A stretch of DNA of 9,305 bases from Chloroflexota bacterium. Its GTDB lineage: Bacteria; Chloroflexota; Dormibacteria; Dormibacterales; Dormibacteraceae. Below, in pieces: positions 1 through 5,736 of this stretch. The notes under the pieces were generated by a model, which saw nothing but the letters and a program-made list of their open reading frames with translations, did not search any database and was not told the origin of the DNA. How positions within the stretch are numbered: position 1 is the first letter of the stretch; each line of letters opens with the position of its first letter. The translations under genes and the position numbers were made by a program. The stretch lies in NCBI GenBank assembly GCA_005880755.1, contig VBGV01000206.1, positions 1 to 9,305 of the forward strand, in the 5' to 3' direction.

Positions 1-1
1 G

Positions 2-229
2 CGGCTGGTGCTCTACCTCGAGCGGGGTGGCCGGTCGCTCCTCACGAACGGCGACGTCGAACCGGCTCACCTGCACGCGTTGATCGCGATCGCCACCAAC
101 GCGGGCCGCCTGGAGGTGCAGAAGGTGGACGGCGTGCCGGTCATGGACTCGCCGCTCAAGGCGGCTTTGCGCGAGGCCGGGTTCTCCCAGACTCATCGCA
201 GCCTGGTCGCTTACGGCGCTCGAGGCTGA
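2..229 (+). CDS. C-terminal end of Lhr-type ATP-dependent DNA helicase (5' truncated by window)
   Basis: The open frame enters from the left edge and ends at TGA 227-229, so only about the last 75 residues are visible. The segment begins RLVLYLERGGRSLL and carries the pattern VDGVPVMDSPLKAALREAGF before a short tail. That pattern (a 'hydrophobic-YLERGG-LL' strand, then 'SPL-ALREAGF-T-R-L') is what I know from the extreme C-terminus of large Lhr helicases, superfamily 2 DNA helicases of about 1,500 residues linked to DNA repair. The helicase motor itself (Walker A, DEAH box) lies outside the window, so the call rests on the tail alone. The GTG at position 8 is an internal valine codon, not the start. 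The VOC gene follows 57 bases downstream with its own strong ribosome binding site, so cotranscription is possible but not shown. Confidence 0.72.
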   Translation, partial: RLVLYLERGGRSLLTNGDVEPAHLHALIAIATNAGRLEVQKVDGVPVMDSPLKAALREAGFSQTHRSLVAYGARG

Positions 230-286
230 ACCGGCGGATAATCGGGTGGTTCCGACAGCTGGTACATGGGGCATAGGAGGCAGACC

Positions 287-688
287 ATGCTGAAGATCAA
301 GAGCGCGGCTCCCGCGATTCCCGCCCAGGACATCAAGAGGGCCCGCCAGTTCTACGAGCAGAAGCTCGGGCTCAAGCCCGGCGAGGAGCAGTCCGACGGC
401 GGCGTCCTCTACCGGTTCGCCGAGGGCAGCTTCCTTCTTTTCCCGAGCATGGGCAAGGCGTCAGGCGACCACACCCAGATGGCGTTCGAGGTCGAGGACG
501 TCACCGCCGCGGTGGCCGACCTGAAGAGCAATGGCGTGAAGCTCGAGGAGTACGACTACCCTGAGTTCAAGACGCGCGATGGCGTGGTGGACATGCCAGA
601 CGGTGAGAAGGGCGCGTGGTTCAAAGACTCCGAGGGGAATTTGATCGCGCTCGCATCCAGGGTTCCGTCTGCCGCGCGGAGAAGCTGA
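287..688 (+). CDS. VOC (glyoxalase/bleomycin-resistance fold) family protein
   Basis: A 133-residue cytosolic protein, the usual size for a single-chain VOC protein (two beta-alpha-beta-beta-beta modules). The first module starts at about residue 8 with 'PAIPAQDIKRARQFYEQKLGL', typical of VOC beta1-alpha1. The second contains QMAFEVEDVTAAVADLKSNGV (64-84) and ends with WFKDSEGNLIALAS (111-124). Metal-dependent members usually have His or Glu on beta1, on the 'AFEV' strand and in the final 'GNLIEL' strand. Here those places carry Ala, Gln and Ala, so a metal-dependent glyoxalase or dioxygenase activity looks unlikely. Small-molecule binding, as in bleomycin-resistance proteins, is more plausible, but the ligand cannot be told. 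The start is the ATG at 287 because AGGAGG (275-280) sits 6 bases upstream. An in-frame ATG at 266 would put that site inside the gene. The gene sits between the helicase and tRNA-Pro and has no obvious functional partner. Confidence 0.85.
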   Translation: MLKIKSAAPAIPAQDIKRARQFYEQKLGLKPGEEQSDGGVLYRFAEGSFLLFPSMGKASGDHTQMAFEVEDVTAAVADLKSNGVKLEEYDYPEFKTRDGVVDMPDGEKGAWFKDSEGNLIALASRVPSAARRS

Positions 689-746
689 CCCGCCGACCCG
701 CGACCACCGTCCCCCTTTCAAACCGTGGGTACGATTACTGCTCCGT

Positions 747-823
747 CGGGGAGTAGCGCAGCCCGGTAGCGCACTTGACTGGGGGTCAAGTGGTCGCGGG
801 TTCAAATCCCGCCTCCCCGACCA
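747..823 (+). tRNA. tRNA-Pro, anticodon GGG, CCA encoded
   Basis: The 77-base gene folds as a cloverleaf. The acceptor stem is CGGGGAG (747-753) with CTCCCCG (813-819), followed by discriminator A820 and encoded CCA (821-823). The D arm contains GTAGCGCAGCCCGGTAGCGC. The anticodon stem CTTGA/TCAAG encloses loop CTGGGGG, giving anticodon GGG, which reads proline codons CCC and CCU. The T arm is CGGG-TTCAAAT-CCCG with the standard GTTCAAAT box. The CGGGG acceptor start is typical of bacterial tRNA-Pro. A weak -10-like TACGAT (730-735) lies upstream without a clear -35. A 6-bp hairpin (CAAACA/TGTTTG, 822-837) abuts the 3' end but has no T-tract, so termination there is unproven. Confidence 0.97.
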
Positions 824-1075
824 AACACTCCTGTTTGAGCTCGCCAAAATATGGCAACTGTCGTCAACGGGACAGTGCCGACGTCACCTGCAGTAGTCGT
901 TCAGTCGGGTGGTGTGCAGCGACCAATCGCGACGACACCTGTCGATCGGCGGGTCGTTGACGAGACTCCCAGACAGGCACGGGCAGTGAAACGTTGAAAT
1001 TAGGCCCTTTCGCCGATGCGGTGGACACACGCGACCCATAGGTTGGGGCCACGTCCAGAAATTCAGGAGGTGGCC

Positions 1076-1546
1076 ATGTTTCGTCCAATCGTTCGTCTCT
1101 GGCTGCTCATCTTCGTGCCGTTTGCGATCCTGCCGTTCTCGTTCATCTCCGGGATCGTGGTGCCTCACACGGCGCTGTGGGGCCATGCGGTGTTCCACCT
1201 TATCTATCTGCCGATCGCGGCCGCCGCGTGCTGGGCGCTCTGGCGTTTCGTCCGCGAGCCCTCGAACCTCGCCCTACGTGTCATTGGGGCTTTGATGCTG
1301 CTCTGCCAGACCTCCTTTCTCTTCGGCCACGCTGGCGAGCTGGTGTCGGTGGTGCAGCGGGGCTTCCTCAGCGCGCCTGAGTCGATCTTTTCCGAGAACC
1401 CTCACATGTTCTTCGCGAGCTTCGCGGTGCTCGGGATCGTATCGAGCGAGGTGCTGCTCATCGTGCTGACAGTCACAGCAGCCGTCCAGCGACTCCTCCG
1501 TCGTTCGCGAAGGGTCACGGGTGGGGAAGCCGCTAACTCAGCCTGA
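1076..1546 (+). CDS. Small four-helix integral membrane protein of unknown function
   Basis: A 156-residue protein that I do not recognise as a named family. Four hydrophobic segments are visible at about residues 7-29, 34-57, 65-85 and 111-137. Basic clusters at W56-R60 and in the C-terminal tail (RLLRRSRR, 139-146) point, by the positive-inside rule, to cytoplasmic loops and a cytoplasmic C-terminus. Histidines fall near helix ends or inside them (H31, H37, H41, H85, H110), including GHAVFH at 36-41. They could bind a metal or heme, but nothing shows this. The start is ATG 1076, with AGGAGG (1065-1070) 5 bases upstream; an in-frame upstream start would swallow that site. The stop is 18 bases before the membrane LuxR-type gene, so the two are probably cotranscribed. 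This protein may be a sensor partner or a target of that regulator (inference). Confidence 0.8.
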   Translation: MFRPIVRLWLLIFVPFAILPFSFISGIVVPHTALWGHAVFHLIYLPIAAAACWALWRFVREPSNLALRVIGALMLLCQTSFLFGHAGELVSVVQRGFLSAPESIFSENPHMFFASFAVLGIVSSEVLLIVLTVTAAVQRLLRRSRRVTGGEAANSA

Positions 1547-1564
1547 ACGAGCCTGAGCACAGTC

Positions 1565-2965
1565 ATGGAACAGATCCAGGGAGCCAAACTCCTAGCGCCG
1601 AGATTCATTTCCAACTGGTCGCTTCCCTGGGACAATCTGGGGATGGGCGTGAAGGCGCGAGCGGTCGTGGGCCTGCTGCCACTCGGCTTCGTGGTTCTCG
1701 CCAGCGCCTTGATTGCGTTCGCAGCGCGAGTCTTGGGCCCCCCTTACTTCGGGACCGACCCGGCGGTGGTTGCGGCGCTCGGCGTTGGTGCTCTGGCCAC
1801 GGCGGCGGTAGGCCACGCGACCTGGCGGAACGACCGCATTGTTAGTGTCACGATCGTGCTGGCCGCGTGGACGCTCGCGGCCTATCTGATCGTGCTGGGG
1901 CTCGCTGGCCTCACGGGTGCGAGCGCGGTGGTCAGGCTGGCGGTCGGTGGACACATTCCACCGCTGACGTTGTTTGTCGTAACCGGATTGCTTGCCCGGC
2001 GCAGCCTGCTGGCCGGCCGCGTAAGCAGCTGGCCGGTGCTCGTCTCGGTCGGGATCGCTGGGATTCTCTTCGGCGCAATTTTCACGCTCGCGCATCCTGG
2101 GCCTCCCTTCGAACGAGTGTCGCCGATCTTTGACCTGCCCGGTCCTGTTATGAACGCGTTCATGTCGTTGAACTTCGTGTGGCTGGCCACGTTGCTGCTC
2201 CCTCCGGCGCTGCTGATCTGGTCTCGACGCAGTGACGCGCGCGCTGATCCAGGACGCCTCGCCACCGCCGCGGTCGCGTCCTTTGCGCCCGTCTGCCAGA
2301 TATTGCTGTGCACGCTGCTGGGTTTCGCTGTCGAAGCGCGCGGAGTCAGCCATGACGGTGGCGCGGTCATCCTGCTGGTCGGTCTTGGAGCAGCGTGGCC
2401 ACTTACCGCGGTCGGCTACGGACTGGCGATTCGCGGACGCGCCGCCCCCTACACGGTCAGCACCGGCGTGCTAGCCCGCGCTGGCTCGCTTGTTCTCGGA
2501 CTGATGACGGCGATGATCGCCATCTGTGCCGGACTCTTCGTCAGCCTCGGCCATGGGATTGGGACCACACTCGCCATCACGGTCTCGGTGCTTGTCGTGG
2601 CCCTTGCGCTGCGGCCGATCGCCGCTCGTGTCCTGGCGGCCGTGGTCGGCGAGGCCACTTACCCCCACCAACCTGAGACCACATCAGACGTCGCGAGCCA
2701 AAAAGTTCGACGCGACCCGTTGCGGATGTCGGCGCTGTCCGGGCGCGAGAGGGAAGTCCTGCGCTTGCTGGCAGCCGGGCTGAGCAACGCGGGAATTGCG
2801 GCCGAGCTCGTGCTTTCGGAGCGCACAATCGACGCTCATCTCAGATCGGTCTTTGGCAAGCTCGAGTTGCCAGATTCGAGGCACGATAATCGTCGTGTCC
2901 AAGCCGCCGCCATCTGGGCCAGCGAATCGCATGTTCCAGCTCTCTCGTCGATGGACCGAACATGA
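1565..2965 (+). CDS. Membrane-embedded LuxR-family transcriptional regulator (about 10 TM helices plus C-terminal HTH)
   Basis: This 466-residue protein joins a long hydrophobic part to a C-terminal DNA-binding domain. About ten membrane segments are visible near residues 33-55, 66-84, 92-117, 130-145, 156-177, 195-219, 232-256, 265-288, 305-327 and 331-349. A polar linker (about 362-387) follows. Residues 388-450 form a LuxR/GerE helix-turn-helix: LSGREREVLRLLAAGLSN (391-408), then the recognition region SERTIDAHLRSVFGKL (418-433). There is no receiver domain, so it looks like a one-component regulator sensing a membrane or extracellular signal and binding DNA while membrane-anchored, unless it is cleaved. 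An even helix count leaves both ends cytoplasmic, as needed. The start is uncertain. ATG 1565 has only a weak ribosome binding site, and the first 26 codons have lower third-position GC than the rest. ATG 1643 or GTG 1649 (GGGGA 5 bases upstream) are good alternatives. The ligand and target genes are unknown. Confidence 0.82.
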   Translation: MEQIQGAKLLAPRFISNWSLPWDNLGMGVKARAVVGLLPLGFVVLASALIAFAARVLGPPYFGTDPAVVAALGVGALATAAVGHATWRNDRIVSVTIVLAAWTLAAYLIVLGLAGLTGASAVVRLAVGGHIPPLTLFVVTGLLARRSLLAGRVSSWPVLVSVGIAGILFGAIFTLAHPGPPFERVSPIFDLPGPVMNAFMSLNFVWLATLLLPPALLIWSRRSDARADPGRLATAAVASFAPVCQILLCTLLGFAVEARGVSHDGGAVILLVGLGAAWPLTAVGYGLAIRGRAAPYTVSTGVLARAGSLVLGLMTAMIAICAGLFVSLGHGIGTTLAITVSVLVVALALRPIAARVLAAVVGEATYPHQPETTSDVASQKVRRDPLRMSALSGREREVLRLLAAGLSNAGIAAELVLSERTIDAHLRSVFGKLELPDSRHDNRRVQAAAIWASESHVPALSSMDRT

Positions 2966-2996
2966 AGGTTTGAGGGTCATTCCAGATCTGGGGCTC

Positions 2997-3084
2997 CCTT
3001 CCTAAATCTCCGGCGGACAGTTCGGCGGTCCGCCGAGGGCTTGGGTTATTTACGAACGAAACTCGAATCGACGGTTTAGGAAGG
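2997..3084. repeat. Nested inverted repeat downstream of the LuxR-type gene
   Basis: CCTTCCTAAA (2997-3006) is perfectly complementary to TTTAGGAAGG (3075-3084). One G-U pair and one C-G pair extend the stem to 12 bp (2997-3008 with 3073-3084). Inside it lies a second perfect 8-bp hairpin, CGGCGGAC (3011-3018) with GTCCGCCG (3028-3035) and a 9-base loop. It begins 31 bases after the LuxR-type stop. The inner hairpin has no downstream T-tract, so it is not a classic intrinsic terminator. A structured 3' UTR, a small RNA or a decayed inverted-repeat element are all possible. Confidence 0.5.
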
Positions 3085-3159
3085 CCGGGGCGACGAACGC
3101 CGGCGGCGGCCTGTTGAAGCTGGTCGCAAAAGGTCTAATGAGGTCGAGGACGCCGCTTC

Positions 3160-3172
3160 CGAGTTCAACTCG
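3160..3172. promoter_or_regulatory. 13-base perfect palindrome with an overlapping direct repeat (candidate operator)
   Basis: CGAGTT-C-AACTCG is a perfect palindrome around one central base. The 8-mer GAGTTCAA inside it (3161-3168) recurs at 3174-3181, 13 bases further on. Such an arrangement could be a dimeric regulator site, but it lies about 100 bases upstream of the nearest candidate promoter and 220 bases upstream of the next gene. The role is unproven. Confidence 0.25.
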
Positions 3173-3175
3173 AGA

Positions 3176-3204
3176 GTTCAAATAGTGTCCCTTCCCCCCG
3201 ACCA
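3176..3204 (+). other. Stretch resembling the 3' end of the tRNA-Pro gene (possible remnant)
   Basis: GTTCAAAT (3176-3183) followed by CCCCGACCA (3196-3204) matches, in the same order, the T-loop box (800-807) and the acceptor/CCA end (815-823) of the tRNA-Pro gene. The distance between the two blocks is 5 bases longer here. The flanking bases do not pair as a T stem and no matching 5' half is present, so this is not a functional tRNA. It may be a decayed duplicate or attachment-site relic, or chance in a C-rich stretch. Confidence 0.25.
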
Positions 3205-3267
3205 GTCGGTAGGAATTGTTGCCGTTCCAAAAGCGTGAGCTGATCTAAGGATCGCAGTAGGTCCTAA

Positions 3268-3296
3268 TTGACTCCCGCCAGGGGTCGGGATAACCT
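3268..3296 (+). promoter_or_regulatory. Candidate sigma70-type promoter for the secreted-protein gene
   Basis: TTGACT (3268-3273) matches five of six -35 consensus bases. A 17-base spacer leads to TAACCT (3291-3296), a weak -10. The overlapping GATAAC (3289-3294) has more matches but only a 15-base spacer. The site is about 100 bases upstream of ATG 3395 and fits a gene that appears to be its own transcription unit. The weak -10 keeps this tentative. Confidence 0.3.
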
Positions 3297-3394
3297 CTCA
3301 TAAGCGTTCCGCCGCCGGGGGGTGAGAGTCCGAGTAGCTGAAATACCACGTCCACCTTCGCGTACTTCCGCTTGCTTACTCACGAGGGGGGCCG

Positions 3395-5044
3395 ATGAAA
3401 CTTCGCGCATACAAGACTGCCGTGGTGTCGGTTGTCGCGCTCGCGGCAGCTCTGTTTCCGTCAACTCCAGTCCATTCGGCAGCGCACGCCAACCTGCATT
3501 GCGAGACGGGTACCGCTATTTGTGCCGAGCTTCAAGACTCGGAAGAAGTATTCGGAGAAGGCGTCTACGTTGGCCACGACGAGCCGTCGCTCCTGTTTTA
3601 TTCGAACAAAGCAGGCTCAGGGAACCGCTATTCGGCGGATCTAACGCTGCCCACGGACCCTCCACCGACACCGCAAAACGGGAGATCGTTCAACTTCCAG
3701 ATGCATCCCGCATTCTGGTTTGGCATGGCTCTGTGTGACACGAACTCCTACCCGAACGTAGTCAGCACATGCGCGCCCGACAGCGACACCAACATCACTT
3801 CGCTCGACAAGCATCCCGGCGCAGCATTCATGGAACTCCAGTTCTACCCGCCGGGTTGGGCTCCAGCACCGCGTGGCAGCAGCTGTAACGGCAGCCAATA
3901 CTGTGTCGCGATCGCGAGCTTCAGCCTTGCCGAAGACCCAATTCACGGGACGTTCCTCAACACCGCGTGCGCATCCACGACAGGGATCGAATATGCGAAT
4001 TACGCATTCCTGACCAAGAGCGGGGCGCCTCACGCCCCACCCAATCCGGTTCAATCCACACTGGCTACGTTCACGCCCAACGCGGCAACCGATCTCTTCA
4101 TGAACCCTGGAGACCGCGTGTCCATCACCGAGCGCGACACCGACCACGGGTTACGGATTGACGTCAGCGACCGCACCACCGGTGGCCATGGCTTTATGAC
4201 GATGAGCGCGGGGAATGGCTTTGGGATGGTCAAGTACGTTCCGGATCCCTCAACGGAGTGCACCAACATTCCTTACGACTTCCACCCCATGTACAGCACG
4301 TCGTCCGAACAGACGCGCGTCATATGGGCAGCTCACTCTTACAACGTCGCGTTTTCAGACGAGATCGGCCACTTTGACTACTGCACTCGCGTGGTGCCTG
4401 ATCCGAGCAACCCGCCCTTCGGAATGTGCCCGACCAGCGCCAAAGAGGGCCTCGCCGACGACCGGGAGCATGCCGAGGGGGCGCCTCGCTCCACAGCTCC
4501 GGGTGCCGACGATAACTTCTGTTTCAGAGCGGATCAATCCACCCTGGTTCCCATCACCGGTTGTCAGGGATCCAACGGTGGCTTCGATGGTGTGCCGTAC
4601 AAGCCGCTTTGGGCTGATGGCAATCCAGATCATGCGGGTGCCTTCTTCTTCACCGGGTTCAGAACCGGGCAAGAGTTGAACCTGGCATACAGCCGGGTAG
4701 CCTTTGAAGCGGACCTGCCACGGATCGAGATCGCGCCTGCTTTTCAGAAGTGCAACCGCACGACAGGCGCCAACTGCACATTGATCCCGGTCACCGACGA
4801 CGGTACGCCCGCCGACTTCTACCCCTTCTACAGCAAGGGCACCGCGAATGGCGCTTGCACCTTTGCTCTCGGCAATGACATTCCCGGTTTCACCACCAAT
4901 GATTTCGGCCAGAACGCCGAGTACGGCCCGCTCCTGCTGCTTGAGTACCTCAGGTTCGGCGCAGGTGGCGCGACCCTCATGCGCTACAACGATTTTCGAG
5001 GCATTGTCCAGAACCCCTGCGCAGGGGAGGCCGGTCAGAACTAA
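3395..5044 (+). CDS. Secreted cysteine-rich protein of unknown function
   Basis: This 549-residue protein opens with a typical Sec signal peptide: K2, R4 and K7, a hydrophobic core at about 9-21, then a probable signal peptidase I site near AHA/N at residue 32. The mature part has no further membrane helix and no cell-wall anchor or lipobox. It contains 16 cysteines (36, 43, 114, 126, 164, 170, 192, 289, 330, 345, 376, 390, 453, 461, 488, 542). The even number and the absence of Cys from the signal suggest up to eight disulfides and an oxidising location outside the membrane. Aromatic, Pro- and Gly-rich stretches such as MELQFYPPGW (146-155) and DFYPFYSKG (474-482) suggest a beta-rich fold. 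I see no recognisable catalytic motif and cannot assign a family. From memory (unverified), similar large secreted proteins occur as hypotheticals in soil actinobacteria. The start is supported by GAGGGGG (3384-3390) 4 bases before ATG. The gene stands alone and is closed by a strong terminator. Confidence 0.88.
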   Translation: MKLRAYKTAVVSVVALAAALFPSTPVHSAAHANLHCETGTAICAELQDSEEVFGEGVYVGHDEPSLLFYSNKAGSGNRYSADLTLPTDPPPTPQNGRSFNFQMHPAFWFGMALCDTNSYPNVVSTCAPDSDTNITSLDKHPGAAFMELQFYPPGWAPAPRGSSCNGSQYCVAIASFSLAEDPIHGTFLNTACASTTGIEYANYAFLTKSGAPHAPPNPVQSTLATFTPNAATDLFMNPGDRVSITERDTDHGLRIDVSDRTTGGHGFMTMSAGNGFGMVKYVPDPSTECTNIPYDFHPMYSTSSEQTRVIWAAHSYNVAFSDEIGHFDYCTRVVPDPSNPPFGMCPTSAKEGLADDREHAEGAPRSTAPGADDNFCFRADQSTLVPITGCQGSNGGFDGVPYKPLWADGNPDHAGAFFFTGFRTGQELNLAYSRVAFEADLPRIEIAPAFQKCNRTTGANCTLIPVTDDGTPADFYPFYSKGTANGACTFALGNDIPGFTTNDFGQNAEYGPLLLLEYLRFGAGGATLMRYNDFRGIVQNPCAGEAGQN

Positions 5045-5057
5045 AGCTGCGCCTAAG

Positions 5058-5085
5058 AGGGGCAGGCCGGTGCCTGCCCCTTTTT
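5058..5085 (+). terminator. Rho-independent terminator of the secreted-protein gene
   Basis: A perfect 10-bp stem, AGGGGCAGGC (5058-5067) with GCCTGCCCCT (5072-5081), closes on a 4-base loop CGGT. It runs directly into TTTTT (5081-5085), 13 bases after the stop codon. This is a textbook intrinsic terminator. It separates the secreted-protein unit from the PadR operon. Confidence 0.93.
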
Positions 5086-5137
5086 GGTCTCTGATGGAAC
5101 CGTAAACGAGTCGACACGGACGTTCTTCACCGACCTC

Positions 5138-5166
5138 TTGACATTCCACCGCGGGTCATACATACT
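5138..5166 (+). promoter_or_regulatory. Sigma70-type promoter of the padR-ABC operon
   Basis: TTGACA (5138-5143) is a perfect -35 element. After exactly 17 bases comes CATACT (5161-5166), matching four of six bases of TATAAT. Transcription would start near 5173, leaving a leader of only about 27 bases before the TTG start codon at 5200. The -10 lies inside a repeat/palindrome block, as expected for a promoter under repression. Confidence 0.7.
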
Positions 5167-5186
5167 CGGCATACATACTGAGTATG
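5157..5186. promoter_or_regulatory. Candidate PadR autoregulatory operator (tandem repeat plus palindrome over the -10)
   Basis: The 10-mer CATACATACT occurs twice in tandem (5157-5166 and 5170-5179) with a 13-base period. The second copy is part of a perfect 13-base palindrome CATACT-G-AGTATG (5174-5186). The block covers the -10 element and the expected transcription start of the operon whose first gene encodes a PadR-family regulator. PadR proteins are dimeric winged-helix repressors that commonly bind AT-rich dyads at their own promoters, so autorepression is the natural reading. Binding itself is inferred. Confidence 0.6.
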
Positions 5187-5199
5187 GTTAGTCGAGAGA

Positions 5200-5736
5200 T
5201 TGTCGCTTAAGTTCGGCGTGCTGGGTCTCCTGAAGGGAGAGCCGCTCCACGGCTACGAGGTGAAGAACCGCTTTGAGGCGATGCTGGGTGGGACCTGGGA
5301 AGTCAATATCGGCCAGATCTACACGACCCTCCAGCGCCTCGAGCGCGACGGGCTCGTCCGCCCCATCGGCCGTCGCGGCGATCGCGGCAAGCTGCAGTAC
5401 GAGCTTTCCCCGGAGGGCCACAAGGCGCTCGACCAGTGGCTCGCACAGCCTGACTCGGGACCACAGCAGCTGCATGAGGACATCTACGTGAAGCTCCTTC
5501 TCGCGACCCGCATCGCGAACGGCGACCTGAAGGGACTGCTTGCGCGCCAGAAGCGTGCCTATTTGCAGCGCTTGCGGGACCTCAACCGGTTGGAAGAACG
5601 GGCACGCCGTGATGGCCGCGTCGATCTGGCGCGGCTCGTGCGCGGCGCATTACTGCACACGGAGGCAGACCTCAAATGGATGGACGAACTTTCTTCAGAG
5701 CGTTTCGGGGCGGAGGAGGGGGCAAGAACGGAATGA
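5200..5736 (+). CDS. PadR-family transcriptional regulator
   Basis: A 178-residue protein with an N-terminal PadR winged helix-turn-helix (about 1-80): MSLKFGVLGLLKGEPLHGYEVKNRFE, then the recognition helix and wing in VNIGQIYTTLQRLERDGLV and GKLQYELSPEGHKAL. A charged helical C-terminal half (about 90-178) fits the PadR dimerisation domain (Vir_act_alpha_C type). PadR proteins are usually ligand-responsive repressors of efflux or detoxification genes. Translation probably begins at TTG 5200, because the conserved 'LKFGVLGLL' motif follows at once. The ATG at 5184 is in another frame and stops after eight codons. The ribosome binding site (GAGAG, 5194-5198) is weak and unusually close, so translation may be modest. 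The stop overlaps the ABC ATPase start (ATGA, 5733-5736), implying coupling. A promoter with an operator-like block lies just upstream, suggesting autoregulation and control of the exporter. Confidence 0.92.
   Translation: MSLKFGVLGLLKGEPLHGYEVKNRFEAMLGGTWEVNIGQIYTTLQRLERDGLVRPIGRRGDRGKLQYELSPEGHKALDQWLAQPDSGPQQLHEDIYVKLLLATRIANGDLKGLLARQKRAYLQRLRDLNRLEERARRDGRVDLARLVRGALLHTEADLKWMDELSSERFGAEEGARTE

Larger units (their letters stand above)
2966..3394. other. 429-base gap without a convincing gene; structured intergenic region
   Basis: No frame here has a believable start, ribosome binding site and protein-like composition. The stretch is somewhat less GC-rich than its neighbours. It holds, in order, a nested inverted repeat just after the LuxR-type gene (2997-3084), a GC-rich imperfect hairpin (3082-3112, arms AGGCCG/CGGCCT), a 13-base palindrome (3160-3172), a tRNA-3'-end-like stretch (3176-3204), a possible promoter (3268-3296) and about 100 bases of leader before the secreted protein. 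These are separate entries where they can be supported. Confidence 0.6.

Noticed and set aside
822..837. CAAACA/TGTTTG hairpin at the tRNA 3' end as a terminator
   Set aside because: Only six AT-rich base pairs, overlapping the encoded CCA, and no T-tract follows.
461..847. 128-codon minus-strand open frame across the VOC gene and tRNA, containing 'GRRDLNPRPLDPQ'
   Set aside because: This peptide is the antisense translation of the tRNA-Pro gene, a well-known spurious protein annotation. The frame also overlaps a good VOC gene.
884..1198. Minus-strand open frames upstream of and into the four-helix membrane protein gene
   Set aside because: Low-complexity, Arg- and Asp-rich shadow of + strand coding, with no supporting ribosome site.
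1592..2353. 253-codon minus-strand open frame within the LuxR-type gene
   Set aside because: Composition rich in Arg, Gln and Glu without hydrophobic core, as expected opposite a membrane protein gene of high GC; no ribosome site.
3182..3204. A second functional tRNA gene ending in CCCCGACCA
   Set aside because: The putative T stem and acceptor stem do not pair and no 5' half, D arm or anticodon arm can be found at the required spacing.
3300..3394. Riboswitch in the leader of the secreted-protein gene
   Set aside because: The G-rich stretch with GTGAGAGTCC looked briefly like a ligand-binding leader, but I could not match it to TPP or any other known riboswitch core.
3322..3738. 138-codon + strand frame starting before the secreted-protein gene
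   Set aside because: It overlaps the signal peptide region of a far better gene with a clear ribosome site, and its translation is Arg- and Ser-rich without domain features.
4355..5149. 264-codon minus-strand open frame opposite the secreted-protein gene
   Set aside because: It would read through the strong terminator hairpin and lies antisense to a gene with signal peptide and ordered cysteines; the long open frame is a by-product of base composition.
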